Shown piece by piece: positions 32,635-41,836 of a stretch of DNA of 64,000 bases (the stretch's first letter is position 1; the number at the start of each line of letters is the position of its first letter). The translations under genes and the position numbers were made by a program. The notes beneath the pieces are model-generated. The model had not been told where the DNA came from. It did not search any database and saw only the letters and a program-made list of their open reading frames with translations. This stretch comes from a bacterium (GTDB taxonomy: Bacteria; Bacillota; Bacilli; Lactobacillales; Streptococcaceae). The stretch spans positions 62,001 through 126,000 of the forward strand of contig CAJNCS010000004.1 of assembly GCA_905221325.1 (NCBI GenBank), given 5' to 3'.

Positions 32635-32766
32635 TTTGAAATGGTAGGAACTGTCACGAAATTAAAATGAAGTTCTTACATAAGCGAATCTTAAAAAATT
32701 TCATTTTGATTTTAAAACAGTTCAAGAAAATCAAAAACTATTCTATTTGAAAGAGAGGTGCCGACT

Positions 32767-33654
32767 GTGAAAGTCAATAAAATTCGCATGCGGGAAACAG
32801 TGATTTCCTACGCTTTCCTAGCACCAGTATTGTTCTTCTTTGTGATCTTTGTCTTGGCTCCTATGATTATGGGGTTCATTACAAGTTTCTTTAACTACTC
32901 CATGACTAAATTTGAGTTTGTGGGCTTGGATAACTACATTCGCATGTTTAAAGACCCTGTCTTTACCAAGTCTTTGATCAATACCGTTATCCTGGTTATT
33001 GGTTCAGTTCCGATTGTGGTTCTCTTCTCACTCTTTGTAGCATCTCAAACCTATCATCAAAATGCTATTGCTCGATCTTTCTATCGTTTTGTCTTCTTCC
33101 TACCGGTTGTAACAGGTAGTGTTGCCGTAACGGTTGTATGGAAATGGATCTATGACCCTCTATCAGGGATTCTAAACTTTGTCCTTAAATCAAGCCATAT
33201 CATCAGCCAAAACATTTCTTGGTTGGGAGATAAAAACTGGGCCCTGCTAGCGATTATGATCATCCTTTTGACAACATCTGTTGGTCAACCGATTATCCTT
33301 TATATCGCTGCCATGGGGAATATTGACAACTCACTTGTTGAAGCGGCGCGTGTTGACGGTGCGACTGAGTTTCAAGTGTTCTGGAAGATCAAATGGCCAA
33401 GCCTTCTTCCAACAACTCTTTACATCGCGATCATTACAACCATCAACTCATTCCAATGTTTTGCCTTGATTCAGCTCTTGACATCTGGTGGTCCAAACTA
33501 CTCAACAAGTACCTTGATGTACTATCTTTACGAAAAAGCCTTCCAATTGACTGAGTATGGCTATGCAAATACCATCGGTGTCTTCTTGGCAGTGATGATT
33601 GCCATTGTCAGCTTTGCTCAATTCAAGATCCTCGGAAACGATGTAGAATACTAA
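32767..33654 (+). CDS. satB: Sialic-acid ABC transporter permease SatB
   Basis: A 295-residue inner membrane permease with six hydrophobic helices and the EAA loop EAARVDGATEFQVFWKIKWP (about 195-214) that contacts the ATPase. It starts with GTG: the GTG at 32767 (MKVNKIRMRET) has GAGAGG about 9 bases upstream and gives a better fit than the GTG at 32758. It is preceded by about 130 AT-rich bases after the satA hairpin, where I see no clear promoter. Confidence 0.9.
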   Translation: MKVNKIRMRETVISYAFLAPVLFFFVIFVLAPMIMGFITSFFNYSMTKFEFVGLDNYIRMFKDPVFTKSLINTVILVIGSVPIVVLFSLFVASQTYHQNAIARSFYRFVFFLPVVTGSVAVTVVWKWIYDPLSGILNFVLKSSHIISQNISWLGDKNWALLAIMIILLTTSVGQPIILYIAAMGNIDNSLVEAARVDGATEFQVFWKIKWPSLLPTTLYIAIITTINSFQCFALIQLLTSGGPNYSTSTLMYYLYEKAFQLTEYGYANTIGVFLAVMIAIVSFAQFKILGNDVEY

Positions 33655-33669
33655 GGAAAGGAGACAGTT

Positions 33670-34509
33670 ATGCAACCTACACAAAAGAAACCCTTAACAG
33701 CTTTCACTGTTATTTCAACGATTATCTTGCTCTTGTTGACCGTACTGTTCATCTTTCCATTCTACTGGATCTTGACAGGGGCCTTCAAATCACAGCCTGA
33801 TACCATTATGATTCCACCACAGTGGTTCCCTAAAATGCCAACCATGGAAAACTTCCAACAACTCATGGTGCAAAACCCTGCTATGCAGTGGATGTGGAAC
33901 TCTGTATTTATCTCACTAGTAACTATGTTCCTAGTCTGTGCAACCTCTTCTCTAGCAGGTTATGTCTTGGCTAAGAAACGTTTCTATGGTCAACGCATCC
34001 TCTTTGCAGTCTTTATCGCTGCCATGGCTCTTCCAAAACAAGTTGTCCTTGTACCATTGGTACGTATCGTCAACTTCATGGGAATTCACGATACTCTTTG
34101 GGCAGTAATTTTGCCTTTGATTGGATGGCCATTTGGGGTCTTCCTCATGAAACAATTTAGTGAAAACATCCCTACAGAATTGCTTGAATCAGCTAAAATC
34201 GACGGTTGTGGTGAGATTCGTACCTTCTGGAGCGTAGCCTTCCCAATCGTGAAACCTGGATTTGCAGCCCTTGCAATCTTTACCTTCATCAATACTTGGA
34301 ACGACTACTTTATGCAGTTAGTTATGTTGACTTCACGTCAAAACTTGACCATCTCACTCGGGGTTGCGACCATGCAGGCCGAAATGGCAACCAACTATGG
34401 TTTGATCATGGCAGGTGCAGCTCTTGCAGCCGTGCCAATCGTAACCGTCTTCCTTGTCTTCCAAAAATCCTTCACTCAAGGGATCACTATGGGAGCTGTT
34501 AAAGGATAA
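33670..34509 (+). CDS. satC: Sialic-acid ABC transporter permease SatC
   Basis: A 279-residue permease of the MalG/CarB type with six helices and the EAA-like loop ESAKIDGCGEIRTFWSVAFP (about 176-195). The N-terminal basic stretch QKKPLTAF is followed by the first helix. It starts 15 bases after satB with AAAGGAGA before the ATG, so both permeases are made together. A BOX repeat begins at its stop codon. Confidence 0.92.
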   Translation: MQPTQKKPLTAFTVISTIILLLLTVLFIFPFYWILTGAFKSQPDTIMIPPQWFPKMPTMENFQQLMVQNPAMQWMWNSVFISLVTMFLVCATSSLAGYVLAKKRFYGQRILFAVFIAAMALPKQVVLVPLVRIVNFMGIHDTLWAVILPLIGWPFGVFLMKQFSENIPTELLESAKIDGCGEIRTFWSVAFPIVKPGFAALAIFTFINTWNDYFMQLVMLTSRQNLTISLGVATMQAEMATNYGLIMAGAALAAVPIVTVFLVFQKSFTQGITMGAVKG

Positions 34510-34613
34510 TACTCTGCGAAAATCGAATTCAAACTACTTTAGCATCATCTTGCCATACTCAAGTATTATCTGCGGTTAGCTTTCTAGTTTGTTCTTCGAT
34601 TTTCATTGAGTAT
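34509..34613. repeat. BOX repeat element (boxA-boxC form)
   Basis: Begins ATACTCTGCGAAAATCGAA and ends with TTCGATTTTCATTGAGTAT. The two ends are inverted copies over about 27 bases with a few mismatches. The middle (CTTGCCATACTCAAGTATTA... and GCGGTTAGCTTTCTAGTTTG) matches the BOX sequence I know from pneumococcus without a boxB unit. It directly follows satC and may act as an RNA hairpin. The rest of the gap, to 34782, is AT-rich with no confident promoter. Confidence 0.85.
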
Positions 34614-34782
34614 AGGAAAAACTGTCTATCAAAATTCAGAAGAATATGTTATAGGCTAAGAGAAATATAGTTTCATAAGTATCTACAAAATGGAGAGTAT
34701 GCAGTTACTTCGTGAAGTTTTGTCAGACACTTATCAACTTAATTTATGATTTTAGTTAACTATCAGAAACGAAGGAAACAGT

Positions 34783-35235
34783 ATGATTTTTGACGATTTG
34801 AAAAACATCGCCTTTTACAAGGGGATTCATCCCAATCTAGACAAGGCTATCGACTATCTCTATAAGCACCGTAAGGATTCTTTCGAACTCGGTAAGTATG
34901 AGATTGACGGGGACAAGGTCTTTCTAGTTGTTCAGGAAAATGTCCTCAATCAAGCTAAAAATGATCAATTTGAGCATCATAAGAACTATGCAGATTTGCA
35001 TTTGCTGGTAGAAGGGCATGAATATTCGAGCTACGGTTCACGTATCAAAGACGAGGCGGTAGCATTCGACGAAGTGAGCGACATTGGCTTTGTCCATTGT
35101 CATGAACATTACCCACTCTTGTTGGGCTATCACAATTTTGCGATTTTCTTCCCAGGAGAACCACACCAGCCAAATGGCTACGCAGGGATGGAAGAAAAGG
35201 TTCGCAAATATCTCTTTAAAATTTTGATTGATTAA
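34783..35235 (+). CDS. YhcH/YjgK/YiaL family protein
   Basis: A 150-residue cupin-fold protein of the family found in sialic acid operons (YhcH in E. coli), thought to act as a sugar anomerase or related enzyme on sialic acid. Typical pieces are FYKGIHPNLDKAIDYL (about 10-25), HKNYADLHLLVEGHE (about 67-81) with metal-binding His/Asp, and FFPGEPHQPNG (about 124-134). GAAGGAAAC precedes the ATG. It lies after the BOX element and ahead of a DUF624 gene. Confidence 0.85.
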   Translation: MIFDDLKNIAFYKGIHPNLDKAIDYLYKHRKDSFELGKYEIDGDKVFLVVQENVLNQAKNDQFEHHKNYADLHLLVEGHEYSSYGSRIKDEAVAFDEVSDIGFVHCHEHYPLLLGYHNFAIFFPGEPHQPNGYAGMEEKVRKYLFKILID

Positions 35236-35255
35236 AAGAATCAGGAGGAGCAAAC

Positions 35256-35900
35256 ATGGCACAAAAAGGAGCAAGCCTAATCAAGGCAGCATTTGATACA
35301 GATAACTTTCTCATGCGTTTCAGTGAAAAGGTCTTGGATATCGTGACAGCCAATCTTCTTTTTGTCGTCTCTTGTTTGCCTATCGTGACGATTGGAGTGG
35401 CGAAAATCAGCCTCTACCAAACCATGTTTGAGATTAAGAGAAGCAGACGGGTACCAGTCTTTCGAACTTATCTAAGAGCTTTCAAGCAAAATCTGAAACT
35501 GGGTTTCCAGTTAGGTTTGCTGGAGTTGGGCATTGTGTCATTAAGCCTTCTAGATCTCTATCTCTTCTGGGGACAGACAGCTTTACCCTTCCAGCTTGTG
35601 AAAGTTATTTGTTTGGGGATTCTCATCTTCCTTACTCTGGTGATGCTGGCTAGTTATCCCATCGCTGCTCGCTATGATTTGTCTTGGAAAGAAGTGCTGC
35701 AAAAAGGGCTTATCTTGGCAAGTTTTAACTTTCCATGGTTCTTCCTCATGTTAGCCATTCTCTTTCTTATTGTGATGGTTCTTTATCTATCCGCCTTCAC
35801 TCTCCTTTTGGGTGGGTCAGCCTTTATCCTCTTTGGTTTTGGTTTGCTAGTCTTTCTCCAAGCAGGATTGATGGAGAAAATTTTCGCCAAATACCAGTAG
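35256..35900 (+). CDS. DUF624 (YesL-like) membrane protein
   Basis: A 214-residue membrane protein with about five hydrophobic helices. The N-terminal pattern MRFSEKVLDIVTANLLFVVSCLPIVTIG (residues about 23-50, given in part) is typical of DUF624/YesL proteins, which usually lie beside sugar ABC transporters. Its function is unknown. AGGAGG lies about 7 bases before the ATG, and the gene is co-oriented with the yhcH-like gene 20 bases upstream. Confidence 0.8.
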   Translation: MAQKGASLIKAAFDTDNFLMRFSEKVLDIVTANLLFVVSCLPIVTIGVAKISLYQTMFEIKRSRRVPVFRTYLRAFKQNLKLGFQLGLLELGIVSLSLLDLYLFWGQTALPFQLVKVICLGILIFLTLVMLASYPIAARYDLSWKEVLQKGLILASFNFPWFFLMLAILFLIVMVLYLSAFTLLLGGSAFILFGFGLLVFLQAGLMEKIFAKYQ

Positions 35901-35912
35901 AATGGCTTGTTT

Positions 35913-35928
35913 CTGAAACTACTTTCAA
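35913..35928 (+). promoter_or_regulatory. NanR operator candidate, sialate lyase promoter
   Basis: CTGAAACTACTTTCAA, 15 of 16 identical to the site at 30294. It starts 94 bp upstream of the -10 box and 71 bp upstream of the -35 box. Confidence 0.75.
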
Positions 35929-35942
35929 TCGATACAGTTTCT

Positions 35943-35967
35943 AAAATACAAGTAGAAACTAAAATCT
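35943..35967 (+). promoter_or_regulatory. Second block of the nan module, lyase promoter
   Basis: AAAATACAAGTAGAAACTAA followed by AATCT. GAAACT at 35955 lies exactly 42 bp after the first palindrome start, the same as at the nanE promoter. Confidence 0.55.
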
Positions 35968-35983
35968 AAGTGTATACAAGATA

Positions 35984-36012
35984 TTGAAAGCGATTTTCAC
36001 AAGGTGTATACT
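35984..36012 (+). promoter_or_regulatory. Promoter of the lyase-kinase operon with cre-like site
   Basis: TTGAAA (35984-35989), a 17-base spacer and TATACT (36007-36012). The -35 box is again inside a cre-like sequence, TTGAAAGCGATTTTCA. Confidence 0.75.
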
Positions 36013-36071
36013 AAACTTGTAAAAAATAGAACTGCTCTCAGCAGAAAAAAAGAAATCTTAGGAGAAAATCT

Positions 36072-36989
36072 ATGTCAGATTTGAAAAAATATGAAGGTGT
36101 CATTCCAGCCTTCTACGCATGTTATGATGATCAAGGAGAAGTAAGTCCAGAGCGTACGCGTGCCTTGGTTCAATACTTCATTGATAAGGGTGTTCAAGGT
36201 CTCTATGTCAATGGTTCTTCTGGTGAATGTATCTACCAAAGTGTGGCAGACCGCAAGTTGATCTTGGAAGAAGTTATGGCAGTTGCCAAAGGGAAATTGA
36301 CCATTATCGCTCACGTAGCATGCAACAATACGAAAGACAGTATGGAACTTGCTCGCCATGCGGAAAGTTTGGGAGTGGATGCTATCGCAACGATTCCACC
36401 TATTTACTTCCGCTTGCCTGAGTACTCAGTTGCTAAGTACTGGAATGACATTAGTGCTGCAGCACCAAATACAGACTATGTGATCTACAACATTCCTCAA
36501 TTAGCAGGTGTTGCTTTGACTCCAAGTCTCTACACAGAAATGTTGAAAAATCCACGTGTTATCGGTGTTAAGAACTCTTCTATGCCAGTTCAAGACATCC
36601 AAACCTTTGTCAGCCTTGGTGGAGAAGACCACATCGTCTTTAATGGTCCAGATGAACAGTTCCTAGGTGGCCGTCTCATGGGTGCCAAAGCTGGTATTGG
36701 TGGTACTTATGGTGCGATGCCAGAACTCTTCTTGAAACTCAATCAGTTGATTGCGGACAAAGACTTGGAAACAGCGCGTGAATTGCAATACGCTATCAAT
36801 GCAATCATTGGTAAATTGACTGCTGCTCATGGAAATATGTACTGTGTCATCAAAGAAGTCTTGAAAATCAATGAAGTACTTAACATCGGTTCAGTTCGTT
36901 CACCATTGACGCCAGTGACTGAAGAAGATCGCCCAGTTGTAGAAGCAGCTGCAGCCTTGATTCGTGAAACCAAGGAGCGCTTCCTCTAA
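36072..36989 (+). CDS. npl: N-acetylneuraminate lyase
   Basis: A class I aldolase splitting sialic acid to ManNAc and pyruvate. The 305-residue protein is a DapA-superfamily barrel: GVQGLYVNGSSGECIYQS (about 36-53) with the carboxylate-binding GSSGE, the YNIPQLAGVAL tyrosine region (about 139-149), and the Schiff-base lysine in VIGVKNSS (about 164-171). GSSGE separates sialate lyases from dihydrodipicolinate synthases, which use a TTGE-type loop. The enzyme is often called NanA in other species; I use npl to avoid confusion with the sialidase. Confidence 0.93.
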   Translation: MSDLKKYEGVIPAFYACYDDQGEVSPERTRALVQYFIDKGVQGLYVNGSSGECIYQSVADRKLILEEVMAVAKGKLTIIAHVACNNTKDSMELARHAESLGVDAIATIPPIYFRLPEYSVAKYWNDISAAAPNTDYVIYNIPQLAGVALTPSLYTEMLKNPRVIGVKNSSMPVQDIQTFVSLGGEDHIVFNGPDEQFLGGRLMGAKAGIGGTYGAMPELFLKLNQLIADKDLETARELQYAINAIIGKLTAAHGNMYCVIKEVLKINEVLNIGSVRSPLTPVTEEDRPVVEAAAALIRETKERFL

Positions 36990-37006
36990 TCCATAAGGAG
37001 GTATTT

Positions 37007-37891
37007 ATGACACACTACGTTGCAATTGATATTGGTGGAACCAACATCAAATATGGCTTGATTGACCAAGAAGGCCAACTTGTTGAATCGCATGAAATGG
37101 CAACAGAGGCGCATAAGGGTGGACCTCATATCTTACAAAAGACAAAAGATATCGTAGCCAGCTATTTAGAAAAAGGGCCAGTAGCAGGTGTTGCCATTTC
37201 TTCAGCGGGAATGGTCGATCCTGACAAAGGTGAGATTTTCTATGCCGGTCCTCAAATCCCCAACTATGCAGGAACCCAGTTCAAGAAGGAAATCGAGACG
37301 AGCTTTAATATCCCTTGTGAAATTGAAAATGATGTCAACTGTGCAGGTCTGGCTGAGGCAGTATCTGGTTCAGGTAAGGGAGCGAGTGTGACTCTTTGCT
37401 TGACCATTGGAACCGGTATCGGTGGTTGCTTGATTATGGATGGAAAGGTTTTCCATGGATTTAGCAATTCAGCCTGCGAAGTCGGTTATATGCATATGCA
37501 GGATGGAGCTTTCCAAGATCTCGCTTCTACGACAGCCTTGGTAGAATATGTAGCAGAAGCTCACGGAGATCCAGTTGACCAGTGGAATGGCCGACGCATT
37601 TTCAAGGAAGCTACTGAAGGAAACAAGATCTGTATGGCTGGGATTGACCGCATGGTAGACTATCTAGGAAAAGGTCTGGCAAATATTTGCTATGTGGCCA
37701 ATCCAGAAGTGGTCATTCTCGGTGGTGGGATCATGGGGCAAGAGGCTATCCTCAAACCGAAGATCCGCACAGACTTGAAGGAGGCCTTGGTGCCAAGCCT
37801 AGCTGAAAAAACACGATTGGAATTTGCCCATCACCAAAATACAGCAGGGATGCTCGGTGCTTACTATCACTTTAAAACAAAACAATCCTAG
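37007..37891 (+). CDS. nanK: N-acetylmannosamine kinase (ROK family)
   Basis: A 294-residue sugar kinase. DIGGTNIKYGLID (about 8-20) is the ATP-binding start of ROK proteins, and LTIGTGIGGCLIMDG (about 131-145) is the second phosphate motif. The usual HxGxxxCxCGxxGC zinc motif is reduced to CEVGYMHM, as in other streptococcal ROK kinases. Placed 17 bases after the lyase gene, it would phosphorylate ManNAc for NanE. Its last codon lies in the stem of a bidirectional terminator. Confidence 0.88.
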   Translation: MTHYVAIDIGGTNIKYGLIDQEGQLVESHEMATEAHKGGPHILQKTKDIVASYLEKGPVAGVAISSAGMVDPDKGEIFYAGPQIPNYAGTQFKKEIETSFNIPCEIENDVNCAGLAEAVSGSGKGASVTLCLTIGTGIGGCLIMDGKVFHGFSNSACEVGYMHMQDGAFQDLASTTALVEYVAEAHGDPVDQWNGRRIFKEATEGNKICMAGIDRMVDYLGKGLANICYVANPEVVILGGGIMGQEAILKPKIRTDLKEALVPSLAEKTRLEFAHHQNTAGMLGAYYHFKTKQS

Positions 37892-37916
37892 TTTGGTCCA
37901 ACCAAACTAGGATTTT
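37885..37916. terminator. Bidirectional terminator between nanK and nanR
   Basis: ATCCTAGTTTGG (37885-37896) and CCAAACTAGGAT (37902-37913) form a perfect 12-bp stem with a 5-base loop. It overlaps the ends of both convergent genes. Confidence 0.88.
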
Positions 37917-38758
37917 CTAACGCGTTTTTGTCTACGATAGCCGTTGAGTTTTTTATTTTCCCAATAGCTGTTAAAAATTTTTTCCTTGCTCTCACGATTG
38001 ATTTCCAAAAAGTAGGCATAAATCAAATCTATAAGGAAGAGCATGGGGAGTTGAGCGGATATCCGTTGAATGTAGGAAGGCTGGCTGTGGCTGGCAACAA
38101 GAACGGTCTCTGTATAGGCTTGACTATCTTTATTGGGAACACTTGTAAAGAGTACAGTCTTTGCCCCCATCTCTTTTGCATCTAAAAGACTGTCTAAAAT
38201 AGAAGGAGTTGTACCAGAAAGTGAGAAACCGAGTACGAGACAATTTTCATCCATGATGCTGGTCGTCCATGCAAAGCCATCCTGATCGGTTAAGGCTTCA
38301 CAGACAACACCTAGTCTCATAAAGCGCAGTTTCATCTCACGAGCGACAAGACCGGAACTGCCTGTTCCAAAGAAGTAGACACGCTCAGCATCTTCGATTA
38401 ACTGGGCGACTCGTTCCAGTTGTTCTTCGTCGATCAAATCCTGTGTTTGTTCTCGCATGATACTGTAGCTTCGCAAAACACGTTTGGTCAAAGGGCTGTG
38501 TTTGTGCGAATGAGTGTCCTGTTTACTAGCCTGATGCTGGTATTGAAAGATGAATTCTCGGTAACCTGTAAAACCACACTTTTTAGCAAAGCGGGTCAGC
38601 GCTGCTTGGGAGATATGTAATTTCTGGGTAACTTGCTGAGAAGAAAGATCATCTTGGATCGTTTCAGGTTGTAAAAAATAGCGAGCGATTTCTTGCTCAA
38701 GCTCGGTTAATTCTTCAAAATGGAGGTCGATTATGGTTGCGATGTCTGGCTTGTTCAT
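37907..38758 (-). CDS. nanR: RpiR-family regulator of sialic acid genes, NanR
   Basis: A 283-residue regulator with an N-terminal helix-turn-helix of the HTH_6 type (SSQQVTQKLHISQAALTRFAKKCGFTGYREF, split, about 39-69) and a C-terminal SIS sugar-phosphate domain (VYFFGTGSSGLVAREM, GFSLSGTTPSILDSL, TVLFTSVPNKDSQAYT). In pneumococcus the homolog activates nan genes in response to sialic acid or ManNAc derivatives. It is convergent with nanK. AAGGAGCC lies before the ATG. Its promoter region has a cre-like site, so it may also be under CcpA control. Confidence 0.9.
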   Translation of the reverse strand: MNKPDIATIIDLHFEELTELEQEIARYFLQPETIQDDLSSQQVTQKLHISQAALTRFAKKCGFTGYREFIFQYQHQASKQDTHSHKHSPLTKRVLRSYSIMREQTQDLIDEEQLERVAQLIEDAERVYFFGTGSSGLVAREMKLRFMRLGVVCEALTDQDGFAWTTSIMDENCLVLGFSLSGTTPSILDSLLDAKEMGAKTVLFTSVPNKDSQAYTETVLVASHSQPSYIQRISAQLPMLFLIDLIYAYFLEINRESKEKIFNSYWENKKLNGYRRQKRVRKS

Positions 38759-38788
38759 GAGGCTCCTTTTTATGAGTCAAAGTCTTAA

Positions 38789-38804
38789 AGGTTAACGCTT
38801 TCTT
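38789..38804 (-). promoter_or_regulatory. cre-like site in the nanR leader
   Basis: On the minus strand AAGAAAGCGTTAACC, close to the catabolite response element consensus, lies between the nanR promoter and its start codon, where CcpA could act as a roadblock. Confidence 0.45.
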
Positions 38805-38817
38805 AACTATTACTATC

Positions 38818-38845
38818 ATTATATCATAGAAGATAGGATAACCAA
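38818..38845 (-). promoter_or_regulatory. Promoter of nanR
   Basis: On the minus strand TTGGTT (38845-38840), a 16-base spacer and TATAAT (38823-38818). Confidence 0.6.
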
Positions 38846-38913
38846 ATAAAAAGGCATTTTCAGATAAAAGTCAAAAAATGCTTCGACTTTTCCAAGAGTT
38901 TCTCCTTAAAATA

Positions 38914-38922
38914 TGGTACAAT
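38914..38922 (+). promoter_or_regulatory. Extended -10 promoter of pbp2B
   Basis: TGGTACAAT with TACAAT at 38917-38922 and no good -35 box. The transcript would have a leader of about 85 bases. Confidence 0.55.
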
Positions 38923-39013
38923 GAAAAGTACCGAGCTTCACCTGTTTGCTCTATTATTTTAGGGAAAATAAAGGTGAAAATCGAAAATTTTTCTAGAAAA
39001 GAGTCTTAGTTGT

Positions 39014-41056
39014 ATGAGAAAATTCAATAGCCATTCGATTCCGATTCGGCTTAATTTACTGTTTGCCATTGTTATCCTACTGTTTATGACCATTATCGGT
39101 CGATTGTTATACATGCAGGTGCTGAATAAAGATTTCTATGAAGCAAAGTTGGCATCAGCCAGCCAGACTAGGGTGACAACCAGCTCAGCTCGTGGCCAAA
39201 TCTACGATGCAACAGGGAAACCCTTGGTAGAAAATACACTCAAGCAAGTTGTTTCTTTCACACGAAACAATAAGATGACGGCGGCAGAGTTAAAGGAGAC
39301 GGCTAGAAAACTGCTGACTTATGTGAATGTCACTTCTCCTGAACTCACAGACCGTCAGATTGCAGACTATTACCTGGCGGACCAGGATATTTACAAAAAA
39401 ACAGTCGAATCCTTGCCAAGCGATAAACGTCTGGATTCAGATGGGAACCGTTTATCGGAAGCGACTCTCTACAATAATGCGGTCGAAAGCATTGACGTGA
39501 GTCAACTCAATTATACAGATGACCAGAAAAAAGAAATCTATCTCTTTAGTCAACTCAATGCTGTTGAAAATTTTGCAACGGGCACCATTTCAACAGATGC
39601 TTTAGATGATACTCAGGTTGCTCTTGTGGCTTCTGCATCCAAGGAATTACCAGGTATCAGCATTTCAACCTCATGGGACCGAAAAGTACTGGACACTTCT
39701 CTATCGTCTATCGTCGGTAGCGTTTCAAGTGAAAAGTCAGGTCTTCCAGCTGAGGAAGTTGACGCTTATCTCAAGAAAGGCTACTCTCTCAATGACCGAG
39801 TGGGAACTTCTTATCTTGAAAAGCAATATGAAGATGTCCTCCAAGGCAAACGCTCTGTCAAAGAAGTGCATCTCGACAAACATGGAAACATGGAAAGTGT
39901 GGAAAATGTCGAGGAAGGAAGCAAAGGAAACAACATCAAATTAACGATTGACCTCGCTTTCCAAAATGGAGTGGATGACTTACTCAAGAGCTACTTTAAC
40001 TCCGAGTTGGGTAATGGTGGTGCCAAATATTCTGAAGGGGTCTACGCAGTCGCTCTCAATCCCAAAACTGGTGCAGTTCTGGCGATGTCAGGTGTCAAGC
40101 ATGATGTTGAATCTGGTAAATTAAGTTCAGATTCGCTTGGAACGATAACCAATGTCTTTGTGCCAGGATCTGTCGTTAAGGCAGCGACCATCAGCTCTGG
40201 TTGGGAAAATGGAGTTTTGTCAGGCAATCAAACCTTGACAGACCAGCCGATTGTTTTCCAAGGTTCAGCTCCTATCAATTCATGGTACACCTTGTCCTAT
40301 GGCTCCTTCCCTATTACAGCTGTTGAGGCTTTGGAATACTCATCCAATACCTACATGGTGCAAACAGCTTTGGGAATTATGGGACAGACCTATAAACCCA
40401 ATATGATGGTAGCAACGAGCCAACTGGAGACAGCAATGGGCAAATTGCGATCAACCTTTGGAGAATATGGACTCGGAGCTTCAACGGGGATTGATCTTCC
40501 AGATGAATCAACAGGATTTATACCAAAAGAATTTGATTTGGCCAACTATCTAAATAATGCTTTTGGTCAGTTTGATAACTATACTCCGATGCAGTTAGCC
40601 CAGTATGTCGCAACCATTGCAAATAATGGTGTGCGTCTGGCTCCCCATATCGTTGAAGGCGTTTATGGAAACAATGACCAAGGTGGCTTAGGCAGTCTGG
40701 TTCAAGAAACAGCTACCAAGGAACTGAACAAGGTTAATATTTCAGAAGCAGATATGGCTATCTTGCAGCAAGGTTTCTATCAAGTTTCGCATGGAACGAG
40801 CGCTCTGACAACTGGTCGTGCCTTCTCAAATGGTGCAGCCGTTTCCATCAGTGGAAAGACAGGTACTGCCGAAAGTTATGTTAATGGCGGTCAAAAAGCC
40901 AATAATACCAACGCAGTCGCCTATGCACCAACCGAAAATCCCCAAATCGCTGTTGCAGTCGTCTTTCCTCATAACACTAATCTTACAAATGGTGTTGGAC
41001 CTTCGATTGCACGCGATATTATCAATCTTTATCACCAACACCATCCAATGAATTAG
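39014..41056 (+). CDS. pbp2B: Penicillin-binding protein 2B (class B transpeptidase)
   Basis: The essential D,D-transpeptidase of peripheral wall synthesis and a main beta-lactam target. The 680 residues equal the length in S. pneumoniae R6. A single N-terminal membrane helix spans about 15-36, then comes the PBP dimerisation domain and the transpeptidase with active-site motifs S386-VVK, S443-SN and K615-TG. Thr446 after the SSN motif is kept. Position 476 is Gly (AMGKLRS) and 489-490 are Ala-Ser, differing from the R6 sequence as I remember it. recR follows 10 bases after the stop. Confidence 0.95.
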   Translation: MRKFNSHSIPIRLNLLFAIVILLFMTIIGRLLYMQVLNKDFYEAKLASASQTRVTTSSARGQIYDATGKPLVENTLKQVVSFTRNNKMTAAELKETARKLLTYVNVTSPELTDRQIADYYLADQDIYKKTVESLPSDKRLDSDGNRLSEATLYNNAVESIDVSQLNYTDDQKKEIYLFSQLNAVENFATGTISTDALDDTQVALVASASKELPGISISTSWDRKVLDTSLSSIVGSVSSEKSGLPAEEVDAYLKKGYSLNDRVGTSYLEKQYEDVLQGKRSVKEVHLDKHGNMESVENVEEGSKGNNIKLTIDLAFQNGVDDLLKSYFNSELGNGGAKYSEGVYAVALNPKTGAVLAMSGVKHDVESGKLSSDSLGTITNVFVPGSVVKAATISSGWENGVLSGNQTLTDQPIVFQGSAPINSWYTLSYGSFPITAVEALEYSSNTYMVQTALGIMGQTYKPNMMVATSQLETAMGKLRSTFGEYGLGASTGIDLPDESTGFIPKEFDLANYLNNAFGQFDNYTPMQLAQYVATIANNGVRLAPHIVEGVYGNNDQGGLGSLVQETATKELNKVNISEADMAILQQGFYQVSHGTSALTTGRAFSNGAAVSISGKTGTAESYVNGGQKANNTNAVAYAPTENPQIAVAVVFPHNTNLTNGVGPSIARDIINLYHQHHPMN

Positions 41057-41066
41057 AAAGGAACTT

Positions 41067-41663
41067 ATGCTGTATCCAACACCTATTGCCAAGCTGATTG
41101 ATAGCTATTCAAAATTACCAGGTATCGGGATCAAAACGGCTACCCGCCTAGCCTTCTATACCATTGGAATGTCTGATGATGATGTCAATGAATTTGCCAA
41201 AAATCTCCTGTCTGCTAAGCGGGAATTGACCTATTGTTCCATCTGTGGTCGCTTGACTGACGATGATCCTTGCTCTATCTGTACAGATCCAACTCGTGAC
41301 CAGACAACCATCTTGGTGCTAGAAGATAGTCGCGATGTGGCTGCCATGGAAAATATCCAAGAATACCACGGACTCTATCATGTCTTGCATGGCCTCATTT
41401 CTCCGATGAATGGCATCAGCCCAGACGATATCAATCTCAAGAGTCTTATGACTCGTCTCATGGATAGTGAGGTTTCAGAGGTTATCGTGGCAACCAATGC
41501 GACGGCAGATGGGGAAGCGACCTCCATGTACCTATCTCGTCTCCTCAAACCAGCTGGTATCAAGGTCACTCGCCTAGCACGAGGACTAGCCGTGGGAGCA
41601 GATATCGAGTATGCGGACGAAGTCACACTCTTACGAGCCATTGAAAATCGGACAGAGTTGTAG
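41067..41663 (+). CDS. recR: Recombination mediator RecR
   Basis: A 198-residue RecFOR-pathway protein that helps load RecA at gaps. It has an N-terminal helix-hairpin-helix ([16 protein letters not shown], about 14-29), a four-cysteine zinc finger ([16 protein letters not shown], about 56-71) and a Toprim domain ([28 protein letters not shown]). AAGGAAC precedes the ATG. The close spacing to pbp2B is standard in streptococci. Confidence 0.96.
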   Translation: MLYPTPIAKLIDSYSKLPGIGIKTATRLAFYTIGMSDDDVNEFAKNLLSAKRELTYCSICGRLTDDDPCSICTDPTRDQTTILVLEDSRDVAAMENIQEYHGLYHVLHGLISPMNGISPDDINLKSLMTRLMDSEVSEVIVATNATADGEATSMYLSRLLKPAGIKVTRLARGLAVGADIEYADEVTLLRAIENRTEL

Positions 41664-41707
41664 GAGTAAACAAATTTACGAACTCAATTCATTTATACAA
41701 GAACGGG

Positions 41708-41739
41708 GAGACCGAGTTTGTCGTTATCGGTCTCTTTTT
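41708..41739 (+). terminator. Intrinsic terminator after recR
   Basis: GAGACCGA (41708-41715) and TCGGTCTC (41727-41734) with an 11-base loop and TTTTT. Confidence 0.88.
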
Positions 41740-41770
41740 ATATTTCTTTACTACCAGTACCATGTTCAAG

Positions 41771-41799
41771 TTTCAAAAAAGAAGCAAATATGATATACT
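41771..41799 (+). promoter_or_regulatory. Promoter of ddl
   Basis: TTTCAA (41771-41776), a 17-base spacer and TATACT (41794-41799) with TGA before it (extended -10). Confidence 0.55.
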
Positions 41800-41836
41800 A
41801 AAGAACGAGTATTCTATTAGAATTAGGACAAGCAAT

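Noticed and set aside
32640..32766. Possible fourth nan promoter module before satB
   Set aside because: The region has AT-rich words resembling part of the second block (AACTATTCTA) but no CTGAAA...TTTC palindrome and no clear promoter at the fixed spacing.
34706..34750. Possible promoter TTGTCA...TATGAT before the yhcH-like gene
   Set aside because: The spacer would be 19 bases and the match is poor. The gene may be read through from satC.
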